Notes under the pieces: model-generated
Database searches by the model: none
What the model saw: the letters and a program-made list of their open reading frames with translations, nothing else
What the model was told of the DNA's origin: nothing
Program-made: the position numbers and the translations under genes
Shown here: positions 53,401 to 61,397 of the stretch, piece by piece
How positions within the stretch are numbered: the stretch's first letter is position 1
How the letters are laid out: every line of letters starts with the position of its first letter
Assembly (NCBI GenBank): GCA_022841825.1
Contig: JALHQT010000007.1
Location: forward strand, 62,001 to 126,000
Reading direction: 5' to 3'
Source: Anaerolineae bacterium
GTDB lineage: Bacteria > Chloroflexota > Anaerolineae > Aggregatilineales > Phototrophicaceae
DNA: 64,000 nucleotides

Positions 53401-56294
53401 GAAAGTGTGAGATGTTCGCGCGAACGCAGCGGCGACTCCGCACTCAGTAAGACCGGATAGACCTCGTCCGCCCCGATCACGTCGCTGCCCAACGAACGCG
53501 CCACGATGCGCATCTGGCTGGGGTAGCCCGTCGCGTCGAGGTCGCCCTCCAGCAGTGCCAGGTCAAACCCGATGGCGAGATCGTTGTTGGTGGCGACCGC
53601 CGCGCGCACCACGTCCAACGCGGACTGCGCCATGTTGACGACACGACTGCCGCTGTAAAGGCGCTCGATCTGCGTCAGCGCCATTTCGTTCTCATTGAGC
53701 AGCACGCGGTTATCGATGGTGACGCCCGCCTGGTCGATCAGCGCGTTCAACAGACGACCTTCGCGTTCGCTGAAGGTTCGTGCATGGTCATAACCGACGA
53801 TCATCACCCCGCGCCAGCGACCGCGCACGCTAAAGGGGACGATGACCCCGGCGCGCAGCCCCATGCCATGCCCCAGGATGCTGCGCAGCGGCGCATCCAG
53901 GCGACGATCCAGGTCAATATCTTCGATCAGCGTCACCTGTTCGCTGCTGATAGACCGCATGAAAGCGTGGTCATCCGCGTCGAGCTGTTCGCCCTGCAAA
54001 TCCAGCGTTTTGCTGACATGCCAGTCGGCGCTGATCGTCAGCGGCATCCCCGTGGTGGCTTCAAAATCGAACAGGGCGATGCAGCCCGCGACCGCATCCG
54101 GCATCATCGTGCTGATGATGGCGGCGATCACATCGGACAGCGACTGTGCTTCACCCAGCGTACGGCTCAGTTGATACAGCACGAAGGTTTCGGAGAGACT
54201 GCTCTGGATTTCGCCCAGCAGTCGCGCATTCTCAATCGCCAGACCGACGCGGTCGGCAATCGCCCGCAGGAACGCCATATCGCCTTCGGTCAGCGGCAGA
54301 TTGTCGGCAGTCGTCGTCTCCAGTTCGCCGACGACCACGCCGCGCACCATGATCGGAATGCGCTGACCCGCGCCGCGCGGCGCGCCAGGCTCCACCGCGA
54401 CCAGATTGTAGCGGTAGGACTGTTCGATCTCGTCGTGGTTCATCGCCTCGCGCCACGCCTGCTGGATGAACTGACGATTCAGATCATCCACCTGGCGCAC
54501 GCGCGCGTCTGCTTCTGCCGCCAACCGTGCATTCTGGAGCGCGACCGCGAGCTGATCGGCGAGGAGCTGGAAGATTTGCACTTCCTGGTCATGAAAGACT
54601 TCCGGCTGTTCGCTCTGAATATCGAGCGCGCCGACGACCCGCTGATCGATGCGCATGGGCAGCGCCATCTCTGCGCGCGTGTTGGGCAGCAGCGGGTTGG
54701 GGCGATGGACATCACCCTGGAGGACGGTGTCGTTGATGATGACTGGCTGTCCAAGCTGCGTCACCTGCCCGATGACCGAACGCGACCCGACGCCGAGCTT
54801 GTGATTGCGTGCCAGCAGTGCCGCGCCTGCCTCGCCATGACTGAAGCGCAGCAGCGCATACTCGGCGATGTCGTCAATCAGGAAGATTTGCGCATGGTAG
54901 AAGCCGAACTCGTCGCAGATCAGGTCAATGGTGCGCTGGAACAGCGTATCAATGTCGTTGAGCTTGCCCGTTTCCTGGCTGATGCGCGAGGCGATTTCGA
55001 GGTTGCGTCCGTAGCGGCGCGTGCGTACATCGATGGTCTCGTTAAGCGCGCCCATCTGCCCGCGCAGATGGTCAAATGCCTGCGTGATTTCCACGATCCC
55101 GGACGTGCCGGGCAGCGCCTGCCCCACCGCATCATCGCCCGTGATCTGGCGGGCTGCCGCCGCCGTCGCTTCCAACGGGCGCAGCCCCCGGCGCACGACG
55201 CGGTTCGCCCAGTAACTGACCCCCACGCCCACTGCCAGCACCAGCCCCAGCGCAGCGAGAGCGAAAAGCACCGCCGTATTCGGCGCTGCCGTCAGGTCAT
55301 CGACCAGCAGCACCTGCCATGCGGGACTGCCTGTCCCCTGGATCGGCAGATCGCGCAGCGCGTAGAGTTGGTCGCCGACGGGGAAATTGTCGATTGCGGC
55401 GTCCGGATTATTGGCAATCTGGGCAGCCTCGGGGATCTGAGAGACCAGCGGGACGCCGAAGCCGTTGGCGTAGCGGCGCAGATAGTTCGCCGTCAGATTG
55501 TTGGAATCCAGCAGCAGGTTGCCAGCGCCATCCAGCAGGATGATGCGGCGAGGCATGCTGTCGCCGACGACGGCGTCCTGCGCAGTCTGACGCAGCGCGG
55601 CAAACATGGGTTCGGGCGAAATATCAATCTGGATTTGCCCCGCCAGACTCATCATGTCGCCTGTGGGCATGACGGGCGCCGCGATGCGCAAAAGCGGCGT
55701 CAGCGGGTCGAAGATCTGATCGCGGTTGGGATACATGCGGAAGGTCAGATCGCTGTTGACGGCGGCACCAGGCTGAGCATTCAAGCCCAACTGAAACAGG
55801 CGCTGATCCATACTGCCCAACAGACGCGGCTCGCTGGCAATCTGAATGTCTTCATCGGGATAGTTCGTCACCTCGACCAGGACGAAACCATTGGACGACA
55901 CATAACGAACGGCGAGGATCGTCCCGCCAGCCCGCTCCAGAGATGCCACGAACGTCTGCGCGAGCGCTGTCCTCAGCCCTTCGAACTGCGTGCTCTCAGG
56001 AGTGCCCTGCGCCGCGTAGGATGCAAAGCTGCGTGTGTTATCGGCATTCGCCAGGTAGAGGGTTTCTCCACGCGCATCGTCCCACCACGCCTGAGAGTCC
56101 TCGGCGATGTGCTGGAGGACTTCATTTTGTGCCTGTTCCGCTCCCTGGCGGTTGAAGACACCCGTAAGCAGGACAACGAAAAGCCCGATCACCAGGAAAC
56201 CCAGCATCACCCCCAGAATGATCTGAGAGGTCAGGCGTCCCCGGAGGCGTTCCACCTGCGGCAGTGAAGCATTCTGTTTGCGCATCATACCCAT
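47469..56294 (-). CDS. Giant multi-GAF hybrid sensor histidine kinase
   Basis: 2,941 residues. Order: transmembrane helix (about 25-47), extracellular Cache-like region, second helix (about 340-360), HAMP, about ten GAF or GAF-like domains plus one half-GAF, and a PAS domain (about 1395-1515) between GAFs 5 and 6. Then come HisKA with SHELRTP (His2389), HATPase (NLVSNAAKF, DTGMGI, GGTGLGL) and two receivers (about 2697-2815; about 2822-2940 with ICDLRMPEMDG). The first receiver has VLDADFASHSG, an atypical acceptor loop. GAGGCG precedes the ATG. It is co-transcribed with the threonine synthase-receiver gene. Confidence 0.93.
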   Translation of the reverse strand: MGMMRKQNASLPQVERLRGRLTSQIILGVMLGFLVIGLFVVLLTGVFNRQGAEQAQNEVLQHIAEDSQAWWDDARGETLYLANADNTRSFASYAAQGTPESTQFEGLRTALAQTFVASLERAGGTILAVRYVSSNGFVLVEVTNYPDEDIQIASEPRLLGSMDQRLFQLGLNAQPGAAVNSDLTFRMYPNRDQIFDPLTPLLRIAAPVMPTGDMMSLAGQIQIDISPEPMFAALRQTAQDAVVGDSMPRRIILLDGAGNLLLDSNNLTANYLRRYANGFGVPLVSQIPEAAQIANNPDAAIDNFPVGDQLYALRDLPIQGTGSPAWQVLLVDDLTAAPNTAVLFALAALGLVLAVGVGVSYWANRVVRRGLRPLEATAAAARQITGDDAVGQALPGTSGIVEITQAFDHLRGQMGALNETIDVRTRRYGRNLEIASRISQETGKLNDIDTLFQRTIDLICDEFGFYHAQIFLIDDIAEYALLRFSHGEAGAALLARNHKLGVGSRSVIGQVTQLGQPVIINDTVLQGDVHRPNPLLPNTRAEMALPMRIDQRVVGALDIQSEQPEVFHDQEVQIFQLLADQLAVALQNARLAAEADARVRQVDDLNRQFIQQAWREAMNHDEIEQSYRYNLVAVEPGAPRGAGQRIPIMVRGVVVGELETTTADNLPLTEGDMAFLRAIADRVGLAIENARLLGEIQSSLSETFVLYQLSRTLGEAQSLSDVIAAIISTMMPDAVAGCIALFDFEATTGMPLTISADWHVSKTLDLQGEQLDADDHAFMRSISSEQVTLIEDIDLDRRLDAPLRSILGHGMGLRAGVIVPFSVRGRWRGVMIVGYDHARTFSEREGRLLNALIDQAGVTIDNRVLLNENEMALTQIERLYSGSRVVNMAQSALDVVRAAVATNNDLAIGFDLALLEGDLDATGYPSQMRIVARSLGSDVIGADEVYPVLLSAESPLRSREHLTLSLDSREVGTSDFARYMRHHRYRFGMVFPLYSANQPIALFFVVSEEPRSVVADDLEIYRALTGQMSTVLQNRRLLEQTAQALDETRRLYDASRAIAAADTEDAIYAAAIDPLIHTSPLLSRASIWLTKGNESYDAPFVTNAYDWSKVTQTNTPALRISTDIIPFGRLFNAYRAALRYNRPKDELPPLGLTGLLSWLDKNDSGSVLIVPLQTRQRWLGVLILESDKIDSFSAQAVPFTQAVADQLAVAIDSLQSFNEAQAQARRAIALAEAGQVANRVGADLGSSLHEVFSRIADAGDFNTWQLLLRDESGEWLEEVTAYMPRAEITRSTRYGVHTVQHSIMDAFHSRKAVIVNDPSGYAAFANLSPDARAELGKHVAAPVRVQNEVLGVLFFGRYLYSDDINEDDEQLVVTLASQIAVALENRRLLRSAELERETLQNILNTLPVGVMVLDGRSLRPSSHNEQAQALMGRPIDPNAMFTVEAYNLRRTGTDVLYPVSELPIYAALKNGKGAFSDDVSIIQPDGTEIDLLLNAAPLFDERGNIHSVIVAFQNISTLRNLEDTLQDNLREMITLYETTRALSEAAQVEDVLDLIMFQLSLQNSDEVYLLMTEENGLRLARSLNTQTDTVSLPDRLFAAIQSQFIGNVSSSKLMAAEDKAALQAQGIAALVVLPMRSRARDNSVLGWAVLTFSTPQMFSLEREQAFTTLVESAAVTLDNRYLIISTEAALAETASLYSATTALSRAGSQDDLMQALDAALMWLKPDCHAAYALRDGTMSEVFSVSMDNGPIDFTNILVALGDLQDIYAVPDVDLLAADDPIRALIKALGNIRSLMVTPLRGQNTLMGSLVTAYHTPQSQNENVSRYLRSLADSASVVTDNLFLLDQIQSNLTETSMLYLASRDLSDAVSERDILTAFVEHLLDSSITRAMVLMLNERGWQEAGAVLTVTASWQPEDSAIPDLTGITLEREDFPAWSVFDVTDVVAIENVMTDARLDEPARISLINLGIAAFSVLPLRSSDRALGILLLSSDLPYVYEEANLRVYRSFARQASLRLEASRLLAQTQRRERQLVTSARVSQLASTLEELPRLLPTIVEMIKDAFSYDHAQIFLMDDDDRFAVLRASTGEAGEKLLARNHKLEKGSPSVIGRVTASGEPVIALDTASSKVPHRPNPLLPKTRSEMAVPLILKGAVIGALDVQSNQSNFFNDDDVTVLTTLAAQISVAIDNAQLYDQSQSRAKDMYFLFTVASAASGAETVEDAATNIVNSLQELLNAASVSIYLPILLSDGETTITELRPAAVSGTLMPLSEISQVRLDDPTNLLAESALDRRPMVVNHLSQEPRYLPVVSNAGAAMLVPLTLGNELVALIVIEDERDDAFEDDALTLILTLSGSLAAAVQNQQLLEDLQRSNEQLVELDRLKSDFLANMSHELRTPLNSIIGFSRVILKGIDGPLTEMQEQDLSTIYNSGQHLLNLINDILDQAKIAAGKMDMQIDYFDLKPVIDGVRSIGIGLVKDKPIEITVHLEPGLPKAYGDEFRMRQVLLNLVSNAAKFTDEGSITINAYRTGDLHSGVDMLAIDVVDTGMGIANKDLPLLFEAFRQVDSSLTKTHGGTGLGLPIAKSLMEMQGGTILVESTVNVGSTFSIRIPSAPIPVEPEASDLQEGAEPDKHPTGETGRLDPNALPPHVLAAMGGDTAAPAPEATPERVAQNGGSASQDTARQFIPVRRRAPVHIKRQILLVEDNLDLVDQLRRTLQREGFEVFTVSTAMEAEAMASGLRPTLIVLDADFASHSGWALLERFQGRDDTVDTPIIVLSLAEETQRAHNLGAFRFIRKPFMPETLADATREAEQAARIERILIIDDDDKSARLLKDLLGETGSFRIYHAANGVEGVSMVARRRPDLVICDLRMPEMDGFKVIQELRSNPETADIPIMVVTGDTLNQHEISQLSEMKVIYKPDIDMEGQRVFLDNVKDQLSKHNGDN

Positions 56295-56318
56295 TTGCTC
56301 GCCTCATCAATACCCATG

Positions 56319-56403
56319 ATGAGTCACGCGTGATGAGCAATGAATGATGAGTGAAGACGACAGGTCACCACGCATCGCTCATCGCTCATCCCTCGTTACT
56401 CAT
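56319..56403. repeat. Imperfect inverted repeat (family C) in the only sizeable gap of the signalling operon
   Basis: 31-nt arms at 56319-56349 and 56373-56403 built from GATGAG/CTCATC and GAGTAACGAG-like words. About 25 positions pair. It lies between the HAMP-GAF gene and the giant kinase and may slow or process the transcript there. Confidence 0.6.
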
Positions 56404-58648
56404 TGTGACCGTTGCCATTTTCTTGCGCGACCCGCTCAAGCGCCGCGCCGTGCAGTCGAATGCTGACCTGCGGCGTACGCAGCGCCTGCCCGACTTCGCG
56501 GACGGCGGTCTGTAAGATCTCCTGGACATTCGTCTGCGCCGTCAGACGCGACGCGATGTTGTTCACCATACGCTCGCGCTCGGCAGCGCGGCGGCTCTCC
56601 TGGAAGAGGCGGGCGTTCTCCAGGCTGATGGCAAGACGTTTTGCCAGTTCCTGCGCCATATCCAGCACGTTTTCGTCGAAATCCTGCGCGGGCACTTCCC
56701 ACTCCACTGCGCCTATCGTCTGCCCACCCACGCTGATCGGGATGGCGATGGGCAGCGTCTGGTGCGGTGTCGCCGCGCCCACGATGGGCTTGCCGGTCGT
56801 CAACGCTGCACGGCGAAGCGTGACATCTTCGCCCTCCGGCTCATGTCCGGCGCTGGCGTGCATGGTCGTCACACGCTGTGCCCGCATGTAGTCCTGCCAG
56901 ACGCGCGCGGTCGCCATGCGGTTCGCTTCCTCGATTTCTTCCAGCCGGCGCACCGACTGTTCGTAGAGCCGCGCCGTCTGGATACCGACGGCAATCTGAT
57001 TGGCGATGGTCTGCAAGACGCTGACCTGCTCGCCCAGGAAGGCATCGCGCTGCTTGCTCTGCACATCCAGCACGCCGATGACAAGATCGCGAAAGAACAG
57101 CGGCAGTGCCAATTCCGCGCGCGTCTCCGGCAGGAGCGGGTTGGGACGCCAGAGATCGCTGTCCGCCGTATCGCGCGCGATCATCATGACGCGCTGCTGC
57201 ACCGCCTGACCGACCAGGCTGATGCTGCCGACGGCGAGGCGGTGTCCGCGCTTCAGCAGTTCCTGCCCGGCATCGCCAGTGCTCGCCTGCAAAATCGCCA
57301 TTTCGTTTTCGCTGTCGAGCAGAAAGACCTGTGCGTGATAGATATTCGGAAAGCGCTCGGTCAGCAGGGCGCAGATGCGGTCAAGCAGCGATTGCAGGTC
57401 GCGCTGCGTCGCCGTGAAGCGGCTGATCTCCTGCGTGGTGTCAATATCGCGGGCGCGCGCTTCCAGGCGCGTCTGCAATTCGCCCACCAGCGTCTGAACC
57501 TGATCGCGCATCAGCACGAACGACGACGCCAGCGAACCGATCTCATCGCCGCGCGTGCTGTCCGGCACGGCATGGGTGAAATCGCCCTTTCCCATCGCCT
57601 GGGTTGCCCTGCGCAAGCGCAGCAGCGGCGGCGCGAGCTGGTGATTGAGCGTGCCGAGGAGCGCCAGCACCAGCGCGCCCAGCGCCACGAACGCCACCAC
57701 CAGCGAGAAAGCGCGCGCCGTGAAGTACGCGATGGACTGCGCCTCGATTGCCGCCAGCGAGAGTTCACTGACGAAGCCCAAGCGCCCGCCCGTGATCGGC
57801 GTGTAATAGCCGAGGACGGTCTCGCCGCTCTCCAGGCGATACTGCTGCATCCCGGTTTCGCCGGAAAGCGCGCTCGCTGCCGCTGCAGACAAGCTGGGTA
57901 CCACCGCGCCATCCGGCTGCGTGACGGGGACAATGAGCTGACTTCGGTCGCTCACGAGATAACTGATCAGCGGATAATCCAGGTTCAAGCCGGTCAGCGC
58001 CGATTGCAGGATCGTCATATTCAAACGACCCACGAGCAGCCCGATCCACTCGCCGCTGCGCCGTTCCAGCACCGCCACCACTTCGATCACCTGGCTGCCA
58101 TTCTCTTCGACCACCACGACGCTTAAGTTGCTGCCCGCGACCACCGAGGCGATACCCGCGCGGAATGCGGCAGTGCCGACCTCGTTCGCGCCGACGACGG
58201 CGGTGTCGGCGGTCGTCAAACCGCGAGCGGTGATCACCTGTCCATTCGCATCCAGGAAACGAAGGCTGGTGAACTGAGTCGTGGCGGGGTCGAGCAACCG
58301 TTGAGCAAGGCGGTCGCCGATTTGATCTGGCGTGACGGAGGTCGGAAGGTCTTGCATCAGCGAGACCAGGTAGACGAGGATTTCCTGGCGGATACTGTTG
58401 TCTTCCAGCGTCGTCTGCAAGAGAGTCTGCCCATTTTCGATCAGCTCGCGGATGTTGACGGCGCGCTGGTTGCTGCTGATCTGGACATAGCGCTCGGCAG
58501 TCTGGTAACCGCTTTCAAGCGTCGCGGCGCGCACCGTCAGGAACGCGGGGACGGCGAATGCCAGCAGTGAGGCACCGACCAGCAGCGCGATCTTGAGCCA
58601 GATGGGCGCGTGCGAAAGATTTAGAAAAGCGAAGGGTCCCCGCTTCAT
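56396..58648 (-). CDS. Membrane Cache-HAMP-GAF sensor protein without kinase domain
   Basis: 750 residues. Helix 1 (about 17-40), an extracellular dCache-like domain (about 45-310), helix 2 (about 315-340), HAMP (LRLRRATQAMGKGDFTHAV...DEIGSLASSFVLMRDQ), a full GAF (about 415-580), a second partial GAF (IAIPISVGGQTIGAVEWE) and a truncated GAF start at the C-terminus (VNNIASRLT...VSIRLHG). It has no HisKA, HATPase, cyclase or receiver. It probably works with the giant kinase. The start overlaps the previous stop by 4 nt. Confidence 0.88.
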   Translation of the reverse strand: MKRGPFAFLNLSHAPIWLKIALLVGASLLAFAVPAFLTVRAATLESGYQTAERYVQISSNQRAVNIRELIENGQTLLQTTLEDNSIRQEILVYLVSLMQDLPTSVTPDQIGDRLAQRLLDPATTQFTSLRFLDANGQVITARGLTTADTAVVGANEVGTAAFRAGIASVVAGSNLSVVVVEENGSQVIEVVAVLERRSGEWIGLLVGRLNMTILQSALTGLNLDYPLISYLVSDRSQLIVPVTQPDGAVVPSLSAAAASALSGETGMQQYRLESGETVLGYYTPITGGRLGFVSELSLAAIEAQSIAYFTARAFSLVVAFVALGALVLALLGTLNHQLAPPLLRLRRATQAMGKGDFTHAVPDSTRGDEIGSLASSFVLMRDQVQTLVGELQTRLEARARDIDTTQEISRFTATQRDLQSLLDRICALLTERFPNIYHAQVFLLDSENEMAILQASTGDAGQELLKRGHRLAVGSISLVGQAVQQRVMMIARDTADSDLWRPNPLLPETRAELALPLFFRDLVIGVLDVQSKQRDAFLGEQVSVLQTIANQIAVGIQTARLYEQSVRRLEEIEEANRMATARVWQDYMRAQRVTTMHASAGHEPEGEDVTLRRAALTTGKPIVGAATPHQTLPIAIPISVGGQTIGAVEWEVPAQDFDENVLDMAQELAKRLAISLENARLFQESRRAAERERMVNNIASRLTAQTNVQEILQTAVREVGQALRTPQVSIRLHGAALERVAQENGNGHNE

Positions 58649-59781
58649 GAGACCTCCTGGGCGACATTTTCGAGACTCAGCGAGACTCGCGTATAGACAG
58701 CGCCGAGGACTTCCCGAAAATCCGACGCCGCGAGATTAATCAACGTCTGTACATCAACGATGCCCTGGAGGCGGGCGGCGCTTTCGTTCGCCTGACGTTC
58801 ACGCTGCGCCAGGGTGCGGGTCTGCTCGAACAGGCGGGAGTTCTCCAGCGCGGTGCCGAGGCGTTCCGCGACGCCGCGTGCCAGTTCGGTCTGTCGCTCA
58901 GTCAGGCGTTGTTGGGGCGGCAGCGTGAACGTCATCGCACCCAGCAGCGTCCCGCGCACGATGATCGGCACACTCAGGGTTTCGGAGGTGCCATTCGTCT
59001 CGACCATCGTCTGACCGCGCTCCATGACCGTACGCAGCGACTCCGGCAGATCGTCGGCGCGCAGCAGTTGTTCGCTCGCGCCAATGTCCAGGTCGAAACC
59101 GACGACGCTGCCGCGACGCTGGAGATAGGTGTTCCATTCCGTCCGCAGGGCTGCCAGCGCTTCGCTTTCACGTCGTTCAGCCAGCGCGGTGAGCCGGGCG
59201 AGCGCGGCGTTGGTCTCGGCGAGGCGGGCTTCGAGGCGCTGCGTGTTTTCGAGCACGGACAGCCAGCGGGCAATCTGATCGCCCGCCAGAGACAGCCATT
59301 GGCGTTCGCTGCTGCCGAATGACGCGCCGCTGTCGCTGGTGGCTTCCACAACCCCCAGCAAACGCTCGCCCGCAATGAGCGGCAGTGCCACGCCGCGCCG
59401 CGCGGGCGCGCTGATCAGACTCCGGCGCGCTTCGGGCATCGTCGTATCCACGAAGACCGGCGCGCGTTCCGCCAGCGCAGTTCTCACCAGCGGCGAAAGC
59501 TGAGACTGTTCAATTCGGTTGATGATGCCCACGCGCATGTTGAGGGGGGTGCGGCGCTTGAAGTGCGTCGGATCATCCTGGATGTAGACACTGGTCACGG
59601 CAAAGCCGAAGTCTTGTTCCAACAGGCTGAAGACCTGCGACCAGAAGGCGATCTCGTCCATGACAGCTGCTTCGCCGCCCAGCGAGAGCAGCGCCTGCAA
59701 CCTGTGCGAACCAGCGCCAGGCGCGCCCGCGAGGTGTGAAAAGCCCCCAAAGCCTTTGACGAGGCGGTCACTGGTTTTCAC
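58645..59781 (-). CDS. Cytoplasmic GAF-domain sensor protein
   Basis: 378 residues with no signal or membrane segment. GAF 1 spans about 42-178 (VTSVYIQDD, RGVALPLIAGERLLGVVEATS). After a coiled linker (LEARLAETNAALARLTALAERRESEAL) comes a half-GAF (LSVPIIVRGTLLGAMTFTLP). A short tail, LINLAASDFREVLGAVYTRVSLSL, looks like the start of another GAF. It has no output domain. Start and stop overlap both neighbours by 4 nt. Confidence 0.85.
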   Translation of the reverse strand: MKTSDRLVKGFGGFSHLAGAPGAGSHRLQALLSLGGEAAVMDEIAFWSQVFSLLEQDFGFAVTSVYIQDDPTHFKRRTPLNMRVGIINRIEQSQLSPLVRTALAERAPVFVDTTMPEARRSLISAPARRGVALPLIAGERLLGVVEATSDSGASFGSSERQWLSLAGDQIARWLSVLENTQRLEARLAETNAALARLTALAERRESEALAALRTEWNTYLQRRGSVVGFDLDIGASEQLLRADDLPESLRTVMERGQTMVETNGTSETLSVPIIVRGTLLGAMTFTLPPQQRLTERQTELARGVAERLGTALENSRLFEQTRTLAQRERQANESAARLQGIVDVQTLINLAASDFREVLGAVYTRVSLSLENVAQEVS

Positions 59782-61397
59782 GATGGGCTGCCTCCGTTCT
59801 GATGACCGTCATGAGCAGGTTCCAGCTTGCCGAGGCGGACTGAGCCGCGCTTGGCACCCAGTGTCTCGCCCAGTTCATGCAGGGTGATGTTGAGCAGTTC
59901 GTCGACGCTGCCCGCGCTGCCGAAGCGCGCAGAAATCTGGTTCAGGCGCGCTTCCTGCGCTGTGGCGGATTGGGCGTCTTCGTAAAGCCGCGCGTTTTCC
60001 AGACTGACGCTCAGGCGCTCCAGCACTGCGCGCGCTGCCGCGATGTCATCGACCAGCATAGGCTCGCGGCGGTCGATTTCGACGGCACCGATCACCGCAC
60101 CACGCAGGGTCAACGGCAGCGCCAGCCGCGTCCCCCCCTCGTAAGGCTCATAGACCAGCTTGCCCTCTCCAGCCTGACGCATGGATGCTGTCCAGTCGGC
60201 GTGCGTACTCAGGTGATCTCCTTCGAGCGTAACGCCGGAGAGGTTGTCGGATTCGTTGAGGAAGTCGCGCCAAGCCTGCCCGGTCAGCTCGCGGTTGAGG
60301 CGCTGAATCTCGCTGAGGTTCTCGCGCGATTGCTGATAGAGCGCCTGGTTTTCGCGGACAGTGGTGTCCTGCTGCTCGAACAGGCGGGAATTACGAATAC
60401 TGGTCGCCAGCAGGTTCGCCAGCGTTTGCAGCGCGCGGACGACATTATCGTCAACAGCGGCTTCGTCGCGGCTTTGTACGTCGAGCGCGCCGATGATCAT
60501 CGCGCCATCGCGGATCGGCACTGCCAGTTCCGCGCGGGTATCCGGCAGCAGTTCATTGCGGTAGCGCACGTTGTCGGCATCGCTGTCGCGCGCGATGACG
60601 GGCTGACCGCTGGCGGTCACGCGCCCGATGACCGAACGCGACCCGACCGCCAGGGAGTGCTTGCGGTCGAGCAGCAAGCGTCCCACCTCGCCTGTGCTGG
60701 CGACCAGCACGGCATTCTCACGCGCCTCATCCAGCAGGAAGACCTGGACATGGTAGAAGCCAAATCGTTCGCGGATCGACTGGATGGCGCTTTCCAGCAG
60801 GGATTGCAGTTCCAGATTCTGGCTGGTGGTCTGCGCGACCTCGGCGGTCGATTGGAGGAGCTGGGCATTGCGCAGACTGTCGCGGGCTGCCCCCTCGGCA
60901 TTAAAGATGAAGTATCGGGTGCCCAGGCTGACAATCGTCAGCACGATCAACGGTGCCATAACTTCGCTGCCGAGGATCGCCAGGTCATTGGGGTTGTCCT
61001 GGGCAATACTCACCGCGACAAAAGCAAAGCGCACCATCACCAGCGCGTTGACGAGCAGATATTGCAGACGATCTCCCAGCACTGCCGCCGCCAGGACGCT
61101 CACGACCGCAATCACCAGCAGCGCGGGTGGCGGGACCAGTGTGGCTGCGGTCAACGTCAGCAGCAGCCCGAAAGTGGCGGCGCGCAGATTGCCCCGGTTG
61201 GTCAGGATGAGCCAACCGGAGCACATGAGAACGACAAAGATCGGATAGAGCAGGCGCGGGAAGAGTGGAATGCTCTGCTGGGCAGAGACAAGCATGACCG
61301 GCACAATCCCGATACCGCCCACGGCGATGCCCAGAACCGCCAGAATGCGCAGGAAGAGCGAGCGCAGCCCGCCGAGGACTTGTGTCTGCGTGTTCAT
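59778..61397 (-). CDS. Multi-helix membrane GAF sensor protein
   Basis: 539 residues. The first about 170 hold five or six hydrophobic helices, a membrane sensor module that I do not recognise by name. A full GAF follows (about 190-350; FGFYHVQVFLLDEARENAV, GSRSVIGRVTASGQPVIARD, LPDTRAELAVPI). Next are a half-GAF (LALPLTLRGAVIGAVEID) and a C-terminal truncated GAF (LNQISARFGS...RGSVRLG). No kinase domain. Overlaps both neighbours by 4 nt. Confidence 0.87.
   Translation of the reverse strand: MNTQTQVLGGLRSLFLRILAVLGIAVGGIGIVPVMLVSAQQSIPLFPRLLYPIFVVLMCSGWLILTNRGNLRAATFGLLLTLTAATLVPPPALLVIAVVSVLAAAVLGDRLQYLLVNALVMVRFAFVAVSIAQDNPNDLAILGSEVMAPLIVLTIVSLGTRYFIFNAEGAARDSLRNAQLLQSTAEVAQTTSQNLELQSLLESAIQSIRERFGFYHVQVFLLDEARENAVLVASTGEVGRLLLDRKHSLAVGSRSVIGRVTASGQPVIARDSDADNVRYRNELLPDTRAELAVPIRDGAMIIGALDVQSRDEAAVDDNVVRALQTLANLLATSIRNSRLFEQQDTTVRENQALYQQSRENLSEIQRLNRELTGQAWRDFLNESDNLSGVTLEGDHLSTHADWTASMRQAGEGKLVYEPYEGGTRLALPLTLRGAVIGAVEIDRREPMLVDDIAAARAVLERLSVSLENARLYEDAQSATAQEARLNQISARFGSAGSVDELLNITLHELGETLGAKRGSVRLGKLEPAHDGHQNGGSPS

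Noticed and set aside
53784-56267. 827-codon plus-strand frame
   Set aside because: Antisense to the N-terminal part of the giant kinase. It has no recognisable domain and has shadow-like composition.
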